Below, in pieces: positions 45,142-56,042 of a stretch of 64,000 nt of DNA. The notes beneath the pieces are model-generated. The model ran no database searches. It worked only from the letters and a program-made list of their open reading frames with translations, and was not told where the DNA came from. Source of the stretch: Symsagittifera roscoffensis. Taxonomy: Eukaryota; Xenacoelomorpha; Acoela; Convolutidae. The stretch's first letter is position 1; every line of letters starts with the position of its first letter. The translations under genes and the position numbers were made by a program. The stretch covers positions 66,581,548 through 66,645,547 of the forward strand of contig NC_087064.1 in assembly GCF_963678635.1 (NCBI RefSeq), written 5' to 3'.

Positions 45142-45878
45142 TTAGGTTGAATTGAAATTTTTAGAGCTGAGAGAAAAGGTAGTTGAAGGTAGTTAAGTTG
45201 AAAACTAAATGGCTTTTAGTTAGGAGAGAGGGGTACTTTCAGTTCGAATGTGTGGGTTTAAGAAATCAGACTGGATTTTCTATTACTTGGATTGTAGTCG
45301 TGTCCTATCAGATTTCAGTTCCCTTTTATGGAGTTCCTATAGAAAATTCAAGTCCAATCGGAAACAAAACTCCATTTTGGGTACTTTTATACATTGTCGT
45401 TTCCAATCACAAAAAGTTCATTTTTTACTAGTTGTCAGATCCAATCAGGCAAAAGTTTACGTTTTAAGGACTTGAATAATCTAAATAAGTAAGAAAAAAC
45501 ACAAAAGCAATCGCAAAAATAAATGACCAAACGTTGTTTGCTGTAAGAATAAGAAATATTGCTGACATGAGAAATAAAAGAAAGAAAAATTAAAAAATTA
45601 GCATCTCCGCACGTCTTCTCATTAAGTTATTCAATTTTCTGTACATAATCGTTGAGAAATTGTAGATTTTTAGATAGATAGTCAAGATCCTTTATTTTGA
45701 TGTAGATTTAAGAAGATGATTCAAAATTGATGAGTTTTTCTGAGCAAATCTCTGAAAATTTCATTCCAAACCTGATCATGCAGAAGAAATTGTAGGAAAG
45801 TTCAATGAAAAAGCGCTGAAAAATGTTCAGATTAAAGGTAAAACATTTTTTAAACTAATTTTCTATCGATCAGTTGTC

Positions 45879-46636
45879 ATGGATTCTTTTACTATTGAGT
45901 TAGTTTCCAACGCTTCTTTTAATTGTTATGCGATTCATAGTCTTAGTTCTTTTACAGTTTTCTACCCAAAGAAATACATTTGAAAGGAGAATGGGAGGTC
46001 AGAAATATCATACCTTACTTAGTACTAAAATGTTACAGAGGGAAAGTTTTGCATTCGTAGATGGTAGAGAAAGTTCCTGGGGAGAAAAGAGAGATTGTAC
46101 CGATGCACATTGAACTAGGATTGTATCCAAGTTTTGTTGATGTAGTTGTAGCCAAGTAAAACAAAATTTGAGAACGTCTAGGTGCTCAAATATTTGAATA
46201 AAGTGGAATCTTAGTATCAGTTGATAAAATTACTCAAAAAAATGCCGTTCATTTACCTGAGAACCAATCAGTGTTTGTTATTCAAAGTTCTGACTTGAGT
46301 CACTTTTTTGGTTGTGATTTAGAGTAAAAACAAACAGGGGTTGTAATGAAAAGAAAAATACCACATTATCTTCAGTATTCTTACGACATTATAAGAATAC
46401 ATTCTTTGATTATATAGTGATATTATAGAATATAACATAGTCGGTGATACAAAAACTCCCTCATTGCGTTGTGTTCCCTTAATCTCCGAATTAAAAAGTG
46501 GAGATATAATTTCTACAGGACAGTACATGAATTATCAGTCTTTTTTGCAAAAATCCAGTTTAAAAAACTATTCAAAAATTCCATCCATAGTATCAAGATT
46601 TTTTGGGAGATAGTACCGGCAAAAAAAAATCCTTTT
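45879..46636 (+). pseudogene. Conserved element protein of unknown function, unit 2
   Basis: Identical arrangement to 41663-42420, with a single visible base difference near 46357 (aaaaataccac). Confidence 0.5.
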
Positions 46637-46943
46637 GTGTCCGTAGGAATTACTCGATTTGGGAGACCTGCAATTCCCTTCAAGAAAAAAAACTTTAGTC
46701 CCAGCTGCGTAAAGAATTGGGCCAGATTTGTTTGAAATCGCTGCTCCAGAGTTTGGGAAAGTGTTGTTAGTGGACGTAGAAAACTCGAAATATTTGCAAA
46801 AAATGTGGGAACAAAAACAGTTCGGAAACAATTGGGAGATAGAAAAATTAAATTTAAGCGTAGAACTGGTAGAACCAGATCCATTTCTGGAAAAACTAGA
46901 TCAAAAACAGTCGCTCTTGCAAAAACAAAATTGGCAGTATAAA
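46637..46943 (+). pseudogene. Small basic/hydrophobic protein, unit 2
   Basis: Same sequence and same fusion frame as in unit 1 (open 46728-47060). Confidence 0.45.
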
Positions 46944-47489
46944 ATGAATGTAAGCCAAAGTCATTTTCGGTACGAGGCTTTTACAAATTCTTCATTGGAG
47001 ATTTTTGATAAATTCTCAGTTTTAGAAACAATAATGTCATCTTCTACACATGAAGTATGAAGTTTGAATTTGAAACGGATCGTAAGCTCTACTTGGAAAT
47101 GCGTGATAACCATCTCATTATATAGCTTCAATTACTCAAAGGAAGATTGTTTGATGCTTTCAAAAAAAAAAGCTGAACATGAAGCAAAATCGGAGGAAGA
47201 TTCAGATGAGGACCCACAACTTTACTCAACTTATGTAAACAAGCATCTACATTTTCTATTCTCCAACTGTGAGGTTTCATTTAACAGTACAAATGGTTTA
47301 CAACGCCAATGGATTATATCTTCATGAGGCACAATTATCGAAAGAATTCAACTCGTCAGCAGTGAGTAAAAAAAGGAATACTTGCTTGTCCTGGATATTG
47401 TTTTAAAGAACTTCCTGATGCAACCGATATGCATCCGTTCACTGATAGAGCAAATTCTTCGGAAATAGGGATAACTTTTTCGCTCTATG
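46944..47489 (+). pseudogene. F54H12.2-like protein, 5' fragment, unit 2
   Basis: Same fragment as in unit 1, again cut at the unit border. Confidence 0.6.
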
Positions 47490-48823
47490 TCTCAGAAAAC
47501 TTTTTTGAAAAATTCATTGTCTTCCAAGGCTTCTTTGTATCCAACTATTCATCATTCTGTCCAGTGGAAAGTTGCAAACTTCACTCAGTATTAATCAGAT
47601 CATCGCTCGATCAAACTTTGCAAAGAAGAGAAAAAAATCATTTCATTTACCAAATTGTTGACTGTGTATATAATTTGTACAAAAACAGATTTTAATGGAA
47701 TATTATTTCATCAAGAGGTGAAGTTTTCAATCAATTGAGTTTTGCAGTCGAACAAAACTTGAAATGTAGAATACCGGACAAACTACCCAATGTTGCAAAG
47801 AAACGCCTGCTGTGAACAAAAGTCAAAAGACATTGTCTCAGTTCTGCTCAGAAGCTCGCGTCCACTCAGATTCTTGGATCAGCTTTTTTGGAAACGATTC
47901 AAAAAGTTCAAAACTCAAAGTATGAGACTGATTTGTTGAAAACTGTTCATTGTTTCATTTAATTGAACTTTTTTATAAGAAGTAAAAATTTTGTTGGTTT
48001 TTTAACAAGTGTGCAAAAAATTTTATACAATTTTTGTGTTAGATGCAAGTTTTTTGTGGTTTTTAGAAAACATATGCAAAAATCAAACTTCTTTTTCTCT
48101 TATGCATATGTGAAAAACGCAAAGATTTATTGTAAAAAACTTGTTAAAAACTCGCTGAAAATTTTTCATTATTGATGACTTTGAGTACTCTTGCCCATCT
48201 TAATACATTGATTTTCTGATGTTTTTAATCAAAATACATGCAAAAATTGAGTTTTTCATTGATCAAAATCAGAACAAAAAAATTCATAAATTTTGTTTTT
48301 TTAACAGTGCAAGAAAATGTTGCTGCAATTTTTGTAAATGCGAAAATGTTTAGTGAAACTTTTCTTAATTTGTGGGATTTTCTTTGATTTTTTAAACATC
48401 ATGAAGTCAGAACTATCATAACAAGTCGTGCATGGTGCGAACCTTAGTGTAAAATTTTTAACATGTTGGCAAAAATTGTGATAATTTTTTTATCATGTGT
48501 GGAAAAAACTTTGTGACTTTTTTACAAGATGTTAAAATAGGTTTTAGTTTTCTTGCCATCTTTACAACAAAACTTGGTAAAAATATTTACTAATTGCATA
48601 ATTAGTTTGGTTTCACAAAGTTTTCCAACCAATTTTTTAAACAAAACTTTACATTTGCAACTTAAAAAATTTTTTTTTAAAGTACTTATCTCTTTGTTTC
48701 TATCTCTTTAAAATAAAACCACTAGATGCAAAGAAACTAAATTAAAAAACACAAGACAACAACCAAATTATGTACAAATCAAAGAACTGTCGAGTAGCTG
48801 AGTTCTCAAAAATTTGCGAGTTC

Positions 48824-49357
48824 TCAATGGAACGCAAAGCTGATCTTGCCTCCATCACTGGTGGTTGTCTGGTGGATCGCTGACTGGAGTTCTTGGCTCA
48901 GAGAAGCCTCATCCTCATCGATGGTAATTGGGTTGTCCACAGATCCCTCTTCCAAAGGAAAGAGGAAATCGTCGAATGGTTTAGCCACGTATCTAGAGTC
49001 AGGATTTTCGGGGTAGTTCTTTCCTATATGCTCAGCCACTTCCTCTATCATTCGCATTTCTCCAAGTTGGTTCTCTGTCATGGGTACTTGCTTTATATGA
49101 CGTTCGTTGAAATCCCTGCGCATCACCTCTCCCATTTGCAAGATTTGAATTGGTCCATTCGTGCCAGAAAAATTCCACAAACTGTTTCTCGCCTTTGGAT
49201 TTGTACTAAAAGAGCCGAAAAGTCTACCGAGATCATAAGGTTGTTGTTTTGCACTGAGAAAATCATTTTGAGCATTAAGTTGCGAGGGAAGTTGAATAAG
49301 TACAAGATTCAGAGTAAAAACAAGATTTACATTTGCGAGAGAAATACTTGACGGTGG
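48824..49357 (-). CDS. Unrecognised protein of the tandem unit, copy 3
   Basis: The translation is identical to the other two copies. First ATG at 49135. Whether any of the three is expressed cannot be seen from sequence. Confidence 0.55.
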   Translation of the reverse strand, partial: PPSSISLANVNLVFTLNLVLIQLPSQLNAQNDFLSAKQQPYDLGRLFGSFSTNPKARNSLWNFSGTNGPIQILQMGEVMRRDFNERHIKQVPMTENQLGEMRMIEEVAEHIGKNYPENPDSRYVAKPFDDFLFPLEEGSVDNPITIDEDEASLSQELQSAIHQTTTSDGGKISFAFH

Positions 49358-50094
49358 TTAGGTTGAATTGAAATTTTTAGAGCTGAGAGAAAAGGTAGTT
49401 GAAGGTAGTTAAGTTGAAAACTAAATGGCTTTTAGTTAGGAGAGAGGGGTACTTTCAGTTCGAATGTGTGGGTTTAAGAAATCAGACTGGATTTTCTATT
49501 ACTTGGATTGTAGTCGTGTCCTATCAGATTTCAGTTCCCTTTTATGGAGTTCCTATAGAAAATTCAAGTCCAATCGGAAACAAAACTCCATTTTGGGTAC
49601 TTTTATACATTGTCGTTTCCAATCACAAAAAGTTCATTTTTTACTAGTTGTCAGATCCAATCAGGCAAAAGTTTACGTTTTAAGGACTTGAATAATCTAA
49701 ATAAGTAAGAAAAAACACAAAAGCAATCGCAAAAATAAATGACCAAACGTTGTTTGCTGTAAGAATAAGAAATATTGCTGACATGAGAAATAAAAGAAAG
49801 AAAAATTAAAAAATTAGCATCTCCGCACGTCTTCTCATTAAGTTATTCAATTTTCTGTACATAATCGTTGAGAAATTGTAGATTTTTAGATAGATAGTCA
49901 AGATCCTTTATTTTGATGTAGATTTAAGAAGATGATTCAAAATTGATGAGTTTTTCTGAGCAAATCTCTGAAAATTTCATTCCAAACCTGATCATGCAGA
50001 AGAAATTGTAGGAAAGTTCAATGAAAAAGCGCTGAAAAATGTTCAGATTAAAGGTAAAACATTTTTTAAACTAATTTTCTATCGATCAGTTGTC

Positions 50095-50852
50095 ATGGAT
50101 TCTTTTACTATTGAGTTAGTTTCCAACGCTTCTTTTAGTTGTTATGCGATTCATAGTCTTAGTTCTTTTACAGTTTTCTACCCAAAGAAATACATTTGAA
50201 AGGAGAATGGGAGGTCAGAAATATCATACCTTACTTAGTACTAAAATGTTACAGAGGGAAAGTTTTGCATTCGTAGATGGTAGAGAAAGTTCCTGGGGAG
50301 AAAAGAGAGATTGTACCGATGCACATTGAACTAGGATTGTATCCAAGTTTTGTTGATGTAGTTGTAGCCAAGTAAAACAAAATTTGAGAACGTCTAGGTG
50401 CTCAAATATTTGAATAAAGTGGAATCTTAGTATCAGTTGATAAAATTACTCAAAAAAATGCCGTTCATTTACCTGAGAACCAATCAGTGTTTGTTATTCA
50501 AAGTTCTGACTTGAGTCACTTTTTTGGTTGTGATTTAGAGTAAAAACAAACAGGGGTTGTAATGAAAAGAAAAAGACCACATTATCTTCAGTATTCTTAC
50601 GACATTATAAGAATACATTCTTTGATTATATAGTGATATTATAGAATATAACATAGTCGGTGATACAAAAACTCCCTCATTGCGTTGTGTTCCCTTAATC
50701 TCCGAATTAAAAAGTGGAGATATAATTTCTACAGGACAGTACATGAATTATCAGTCTTTTTTGCAAAAATCCAGTTTAAAAAACTATTCAAAAATTCCAT
50801 CCATAGTATCAAGATTTTTTGGGAGATAGTACCGGCAAAAAAAAATCCTTTT
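50095..50852 (+). pseudogene. Conserved element protein of unknown function, unit 3
   Basis: Same as units 1 and 2; carries the change at about 50135. It marks the inner edge of the right inverted arm. Confidence 0.5.
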
Positions 50853-51159
50853 GTGTCCGTAGGAATTACTCGATTTGGGAGACCTGCAATTCCCTTCAAG
50901 AAAAAAAACTTTAGTCCCAGCTGCGTAAAGAATTGGGCCAGATTTGTTTGAAATCGCTGCTCCAGAGTTTGGGAAAGTGTTGTTAGTGGACGTAGAAAAC
51001 TCGAAATATTTGCAAAAAATGTGGGAACAAAAACAGTTCGGAAACAATTGGGAGATAGAAAAATTAAATTTAAGCGTAGAACTGGTAGAACCAGATCCAT
51101 TTCTGGAAAAACTAGATCAAAAACAGTCGCTCTTGCAAAAACAAAATTGGCAGTATAAA
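50853..51159 (+). pseudogene. Small basic/hydrophobic protein, unit 3
   Basis: Same sequence and fusion frame as in units 1 and 2 (open 50944-51276). Confidence 0.45.
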
Positions 51160-52640
51160 ATGAATGTAAGCCAAAGTCATTTTCGGTACGAGGCTTTTAC
51201 AAATTCTTCATTGGAGATTTTTGATAAATTCTCAGTTTTAGAAACAATAATGTCATCTTCTACACATGAAGTATGAAGTTTGAATTTGAAACGGATCGTA
51301 AGCTCTACTTGGAAATGCGTGATAACCATCTCATTATATAGCTTCAATTACTCAAAGGAAGATTGTTTGATGCTTTCAAAAAAAAAAGCTGAACATGAAG
51401 CAAAATCGGAGGAAGATTCAGATGAGGACCCACAACTTTACTCAACTTATGTAAACAAGCATCTACATTTTCTATTCTCCAACTGTGAGGTTTCATTTAA
51501 CAGTACAAATGGTTTACAACGCCAATGGATTATATCTTCATGAGGCACAATTATCGAAAGAATTCAACTCGTCAGCAGTGAGTAAAAAAAGGAATACTTG
51601 CTTGTCCTGGATATTGTTTTAAAGAACTTCCTGATGCAACCGATATGCATCCGTTCACTGATAGAGCAAATTCTTCGGAAATAGGGATAACTTTTTCGCT
51701 CTATGGGAGACTTGCAATTGATTTGTTTACTTGCAAAAATTTTTTGCTACCAAATACCAAAGTTCGAATTAAACTAATTTCAGCTAGTTCTAATTTTTTC
51801 ATGCTATCTGATAATCCAAATGTCAGAACGAAACTGTTGATTTTTCGCTGTTTACTAGAAGATATTTAATTGCTGAACCTAATCATCAAGACTCTCATTG
51901 GAATCTTGAAAGAGAACCTGCTCAATACAATTACATGAAAACTATAGCAAGAATTTTTATCATTCTCGTCAAAGCCAATTCATACAAAAAATATATTCAA
52001 TAAGGCCCCAATAAGAAGAATAGCTGTTGCAATGAATACAAGTTCAGCTGTTTCAGGATCTTTTCTTAAAAACACTTTCAGCTGTCAGCAATTTCATTTA
52101 AGGGACTTCAGAATTATTCGGAGTAGAAGAGCTATTGTTTCATTAGATACAACTTCTCCTTGTCGTCCTTGTGTTACAACAATAAAAGCAATGGAGTTTA
52201 ACGAAGGTTTCCCAGCTCTTCTTATGGAAGTTTTTCAAAATCACGATTTTCTACTACAGTATGCAGCTGAACATTTGCATTATCCAGAACTTAGTGGAGA
52301 AAGCTTGAGATTAGAAATGTTTTTCCAGTTCCCCTTGGAGCAAGTAACGGAAATGATAGTGTTGGGAGAAAAACTATCAATTGTTCATATTGACAAATTC
52401 GGAACAGTCGCTAAAATGTTTAGTTTTTTTGAGCTTTCAGTTTCCCATAAATATGATGTAAATTTTTTGAGACTTTTCATTGTTATTGTCTCTGTACTAT
52501 CTATTTTGTTTTTCTTCAGACCTAAACCTCCAGAAAAAGCAGATAATGAATGCTGTTTAATCGAAAATCCAAAAAAACTTCTGCAATCTAAATGTAAACC
52601 AGTGTTCAAAAACCTTTGTCTAGATCACAAGTTTTGTTAA
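51160..52640 (+). pseudogene. F54H12.2-like large protein, copy C, full-length but broken
   Basis: This is the only plus-strand copy that continues past the unit border. The 5' part is as in units 1 and 2. From 51645 the frame gives MHPFTDRANSSEIGITFSLY and continues to LAIDLFTCKNFLLPNTKVRI. After a break, 52032-52640 is open for 202 codons (MNTSSAVSGSFLKN, FHLRDFRIIRSRRAIVSLDT, HYPELSGESLRLEMFFQFPL). The tail contains a hydrophobic segment (LFIVIVSVLSILFFF) followed by RPKPPEKADNECC and Cys-rich residues, matching copy A. Known relatives are uncharacterized F54H12.2-like proteins; a capsid role is possible but unproven. Confidence 0.65.
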
Positions 52641-52751
52641 TGGGACTTTGGTGATTCAATACCTAAAAGCGCGTAAGTCAAAACTTTTAGTTTTTTTCAC
52701 CCTAAATCTTTGTTTTATACGTAAATCAGCTAACAATCGCAAAAATGGATA

Positions 52752-54450
52752 ATACCTCAACTAACAAAATACTCTTTTCCAATTGTTAACTCAGCTCCAA
52801 CCAATTATAGAGGGGAGCACTGAATCATGATAGCTCGGTGGGACAAAAGTTACTCTCTTTGCTTATTCTTTGGGTCGAAAATGCACGGCTTATTCTTTTC
52901 TAACAAAAAAGAATCGGCGAATGGTTCCTCGAAAGCTACAAAAGACTGATATTTTATGTGGATTTTAGGCATTCGATTCAGCCTTTCTTCTTTTTAAATT
53001 CTAACAGACAAAATTGAATAATATTCATGATGTGCATGTTTTTAATTTTATAAGTGATTTCAAGTAAACGTGTAGTTTTATGATTTATTAGCGTAAATTA
53101 TTGCAGAAAACTTATTACACGACGCAGTGATTTATATCCTTTCTTTGTGATTTTTTTTCTCAAAAAAATGATTTTTTCTGAAGTTTCAGTAGGTGTCAGT
53201 ATAAATTCTGATAAACAGAAGGTAAAAGTATCCAATAAGTTGTTATAAGATCAAGTTATAACAAATCTTCCGTGCTTTGGAAGTTATTGAAAAAATTCTT
53301 AGTTTTTTTGCTAAAAGTTCCAAGTTTTTGCACAAAAACTCTTACCATTGACCTAATGTACCAATAAACCAAATACCAAGCCTTAATTTCACAACCTACA
53401 CGTAATTACTCCGTGAAAATTAACAATTAATTAACGCGCGCCAAAATTGTTGCAAAAAAACTAGACATTTATACACAAAATCCAAAAAAGGTTAGTTTTT
53501 CTTACCATCACACAAACCATAAAACCTTACCATTGGTATTCCCTATCCTAATACATTGTGGGCTCTATTCCCTACTTTAAAGCATAGATTGCAGACCGAA
53601 TGCTCTTTTCCTTATCTTAATACATGGAGGTCTGCAGGAACACCACCCCCCCCCCCCCCCCCCGCTCCACTTTAGCCTCAACATCTACTACTCATCTAAG
53701 AAGTGTTTGGTCATATAAAGGCATTATGAACAAACCATTTCGAAAAGTGATGATTTAAAAATTTCTACCAAATGTTTTCTGTATTTAAAGGTGCTTATCC
53801 CGAAAAGCCTTGTTAGAAGAAACAGTTGTTTTAGCAGCGTGTCATTTGTTCAGCGGTTCTTGAAAACTTAAAAATGATTTAAAATTTTGTTTCATTTGTG
53901 CAAAACAAATCCTGAAACAACGACTGGTTTGTCAAAGGCTACATTTCAAAATGTTTTTAGTTTTTTGTTCTTCTTTGACATTAAGCTGATTGGAAAAAAG
54001 CGCTAATTGAAAAATTAGCTATTGTTTCACCAAAAAGGTTAAAATATCAAAAATACCGGAGTTTTAATGAAACCTTTATCATGGAGTTGTAGATATCATT
54101 AAACGTTATCTAGAAAGTTACTTTTATTTCCATTTTCTTGAAACTCAGCAGGTTCAAATAGTGCGGAAAAAAACGAATGGAATTGGAAAAACGCAGAGTT
54201 ACTTCAACTCTTTTCGAAATCATTCATGAGATTTTTTTGACTCTGAGAAAAACTATCCATAAATACCCTGACCGTTGAAATTATTTTCTGGCTGCAAGTT
54301 TTTCGTTTATCTTTTCTAGTGAAAACTATTTGAATTTGACGTAGTCATCAATTTTAGACCATATGAAGGTCTCATTGGCATAGAGCACTCTTCATTGGAC
54401 AAATGTTTAAAATATTCATAAGTTTTATAAGTACTACGTCTGCATTCAAG
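52752..54450. other. Gene-free AT-rich spacer with long C tract
   Basis: No coding frame was recognised. A tract of about 19 C lies near 53646-53663. Words of the type c(c/t)tatc(c/t)taataca recur at about 53544 and 53610. Otherwise nothing supported. Confidence 0.5.
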
Positions 54451-55083
54451 TTTACATGATGCTGCAGTTTTTTGTTCACGAAGATGAGAACGCGGGACCT
54501 CTTACTGCTATATGTCACCCTGCAAGTGCAGTAAAAATCCAATTGGTCATTTGGGTGGTATAAGGGTCTAATTTTTGTCAAATCGACCAGACGAGAACTC
54601 TATCAATTGTTAGAAGATCGAGAGAAAGATCAGTCGTGTTAGAGTTGGAACGATTTTGCTTTAAAATAACTTAAAACTTAAAGAACTAGCCATTAATTTT
54701 TCTAAGTATATGGACTCACTTAGTTTTTTTGTCTCCAGTCTATTCATTTTCACTTCTCAAAGCTGAACAAAGAGCGTACACGAACTGGTTAATAAGTTGC
54801 ACTGGGATAGCGGAATTTATTCAAAACTGAAATTCAATCCGATTGTTCAAAATTTTTGTTTTCAGAAAGCGAAGCCTAACCCCGTTTTTTACGCCAAAGG
54901 AAAAGAGAAGACTGAAATTCTTGCAAAAAACGTGGATCGAAAAAATGAGATTCTTGATAAATTGGGTTAATGAAGTATTTTTCATATTGCAAGAGACATT
55001 CACCGCGTTAAAATTCCAGAAATTACTCGAACTTGAGTGTGGAATCAGAAAATATTTGCCCAGAATAGAACGAACTAATTGAC
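54450..55083. repeat. Tandem repeat block S1, copy 1
   Basis: The stretch from acatgatgctgcag to aacgaactaattgacg matches about 56657-57412 in order, with clear divergence. Landmarks are cctcttactgctatatg, ggtataag(g/a)gtcta and acgccaaaggaaaagag. The small frame 54843-55082 lies inside it and is not conserved. Confidence 0.7.
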
Positions 55084-55710
55084 GAAGTCAAATTGGTCAA
55101 ATGGGAGAACAAATAACACTATAGGGAGAAGAGTTAACCTTCAAAAAAATAGTTCCCGGTGATTGAACAGCTCATATATTTTCAAAAAAACAGTTATTCT
55201 CTGAATATTAGCCAACACACGAGGAGTATGTCTTCCCCGGCTAGTCTTAGAATTCAAACTTAAACCCGGAAATCACATGGATCTTAGCACCAGTGACCTA
55301 CCTGAAGATGTTGAGAAATTGTTTAGTGGAAAAATTTGACAATGGCAAGGACGATGACATAACTAGTGACTTCACAGGTTATATTCGATACGAGATTTTT
55401 TGTTGTTCAGAAGTATAGGCGATACATACCTCATGACAAAATCAATTTTATTTTCTTCATCCTCATTAGGAAACAACTGTTATATTCATAGAGAGAGGGA
55501 GAATTCCAGAAAAGGGAATTTTTTTTTTTAAATCTGATTGTCTGAGTTAGCAAATGATTAGCCTGATGCAGTTATAACTACATATTTGTTTTTGATATCA
55601 AAATAGCATCGAAAGAAATCCTTGGAAAGTTTGTAATGTTGATTGTAAGGTTGACAACTACATTTCATTGAGTATTTAATTTAAGTCATTATTTCTTACA
55701 AGAAGGGGAA
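55083..55710. repeat. Tandem repeat block S2, copy 1
   Basis: It matches 56045-56640 (aaataacactata(a/g)ggagaa, aaacccggaaa(t/g)cacatgga, cagaagtataggcgatacata). The order S1-S2-(LTR)-S2-S1-S2 across 54450-57530 suggests a tandem array with a period of about 1.3 kb that was later invaded. Confidence 0.7.
55701..55710 (+). promoter_or_regulatory. Polypurine tract before LTR a
   Basis: agaaggggaa, all purine, directly adjoining the TG of the LTR. This is the plus-strand primer position for an LTR retrotransposon and marks LTR a as a 3' LTR of an element whose interior has otherwise been replaced by S2 sequence. Confidence 0.6.
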
Positions 55711-55925
55711 TGTCTTAGTATCTAAACTAGTTCATCATTTGAGTCCAGTGTCATTCTAGTTGTTGCTATCTACTATATCTATCTGTCCGGCCCTAACTGG
55801 TATTTAATCTTCGGAGTTGTCTGTCACCTTTGGCTGACCGCCATTTCATTGTCTCCGACAAACTTTCTACTCTACGGTTACTAAACCTAACGGATTAATT
55901 TACTTATCGAAACCGTCTTTTCTCA
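55711..55925 (+). repeat. 215-bp LTR a, with tract before and primer site after
   Basis: It begins tgtcttagtatc and ends tttctca; 215 bp, the same length as LTR b. It is preceded directly by agaaggggaa (polypurine tract) and followed by tggcgcaaccagc (primer-binding site) and about 115 bp of internal sequence. Homology between LTRs a and b is high but not complete. Confidence 0.8.
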
Positions 55926-55938
55926 TGGCGCAACCAGC
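55926..55938 (+). promoter_or_regulatory. Primer-binding site after LTR a
   Basis: tggcgcaaccagc, starting with TGG immediately after the LTR end, and identical to the site after LTR b at 57746. The tRNA was not identified. Confidence 0.6.
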
Positions 55939-56042
55939 AGGTCAAAGTGGGGGTAAACCCACTGGGAATTACGTCGTTTTGGCCCTCTACGTTCGCAGAG
56001 CCACCAATGCTATGGTAGTTTTGGTTTAACCGATTTCAATTG

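Larger units (their letters stand above)
43274..47489 (+). repeat. 4.2-kb tandem unit 2
   Basis: 4216 bp, almost identical to unit 3. Visible differences among units include gcaatttttttgtgg here versus gcaagttttttgtgg in units 1 and 3, and aaaaataccac here versus aaaaagaccac in units 1 and 3. Confidence 0.95.
47490..51705 (+). repeat. 4.2-kb tandem unit 3
   Basis: 4216 bp. At 51705 the unit border is crossed without interruption: the F54H12.2-like coding sequence continues after ctctatg into ggagacttgc. This therefore marks the native right border and the origin of the duplication. A private change is ttttagttgttatgcg at about 50135 (ttttaattg in the other two units). Confidence 0.95.
26262..52751. 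mobile_element. Island of F54H12-type / Polinton-like virus-like element copies
   Basis: Three copies of one element family are assembled here: A (26262-33585, minus), B (34023-38930, minus) and C (about 39290-52751, plus, with an internal 4.2-kb triplication). Copies A and B share a co-linear gene set: F54H12.2-like protein (A only), a small basic protein, a further conserved protein, integrase, an integrase-adjacent protein, ATPase, a membrane protein and small proteins. C repeats the three terminal genes in inverse orientation. All copies carry stops and frameshifts. Integrase plus packaging-type ATPase plus structural-like genes fits a Polinton/adintovirus-like mobile virus; the assignment to the C. 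elegans F54H12.2/F54H12.3 relatives rests on recognition of the integrase and large-protein sequences. Confidence 0.7.
50095..52751 (+). repeat. Right inverted arm of the virus-like island
   Basis: It is the inverse of 26262-29137, carrying the same three genes in outward order. Similarity stops at tggataa (52745-52751). Units 1 and 2 contain only part of this arm. Confidence 0.7.

Noticed and set aside
26262-52751. Protein-primed DNA polymerase B expected in Polintons
   Set aside because: I looked for polymerase motifs in readable frames on both strands and found none; absence by eye is not proof.
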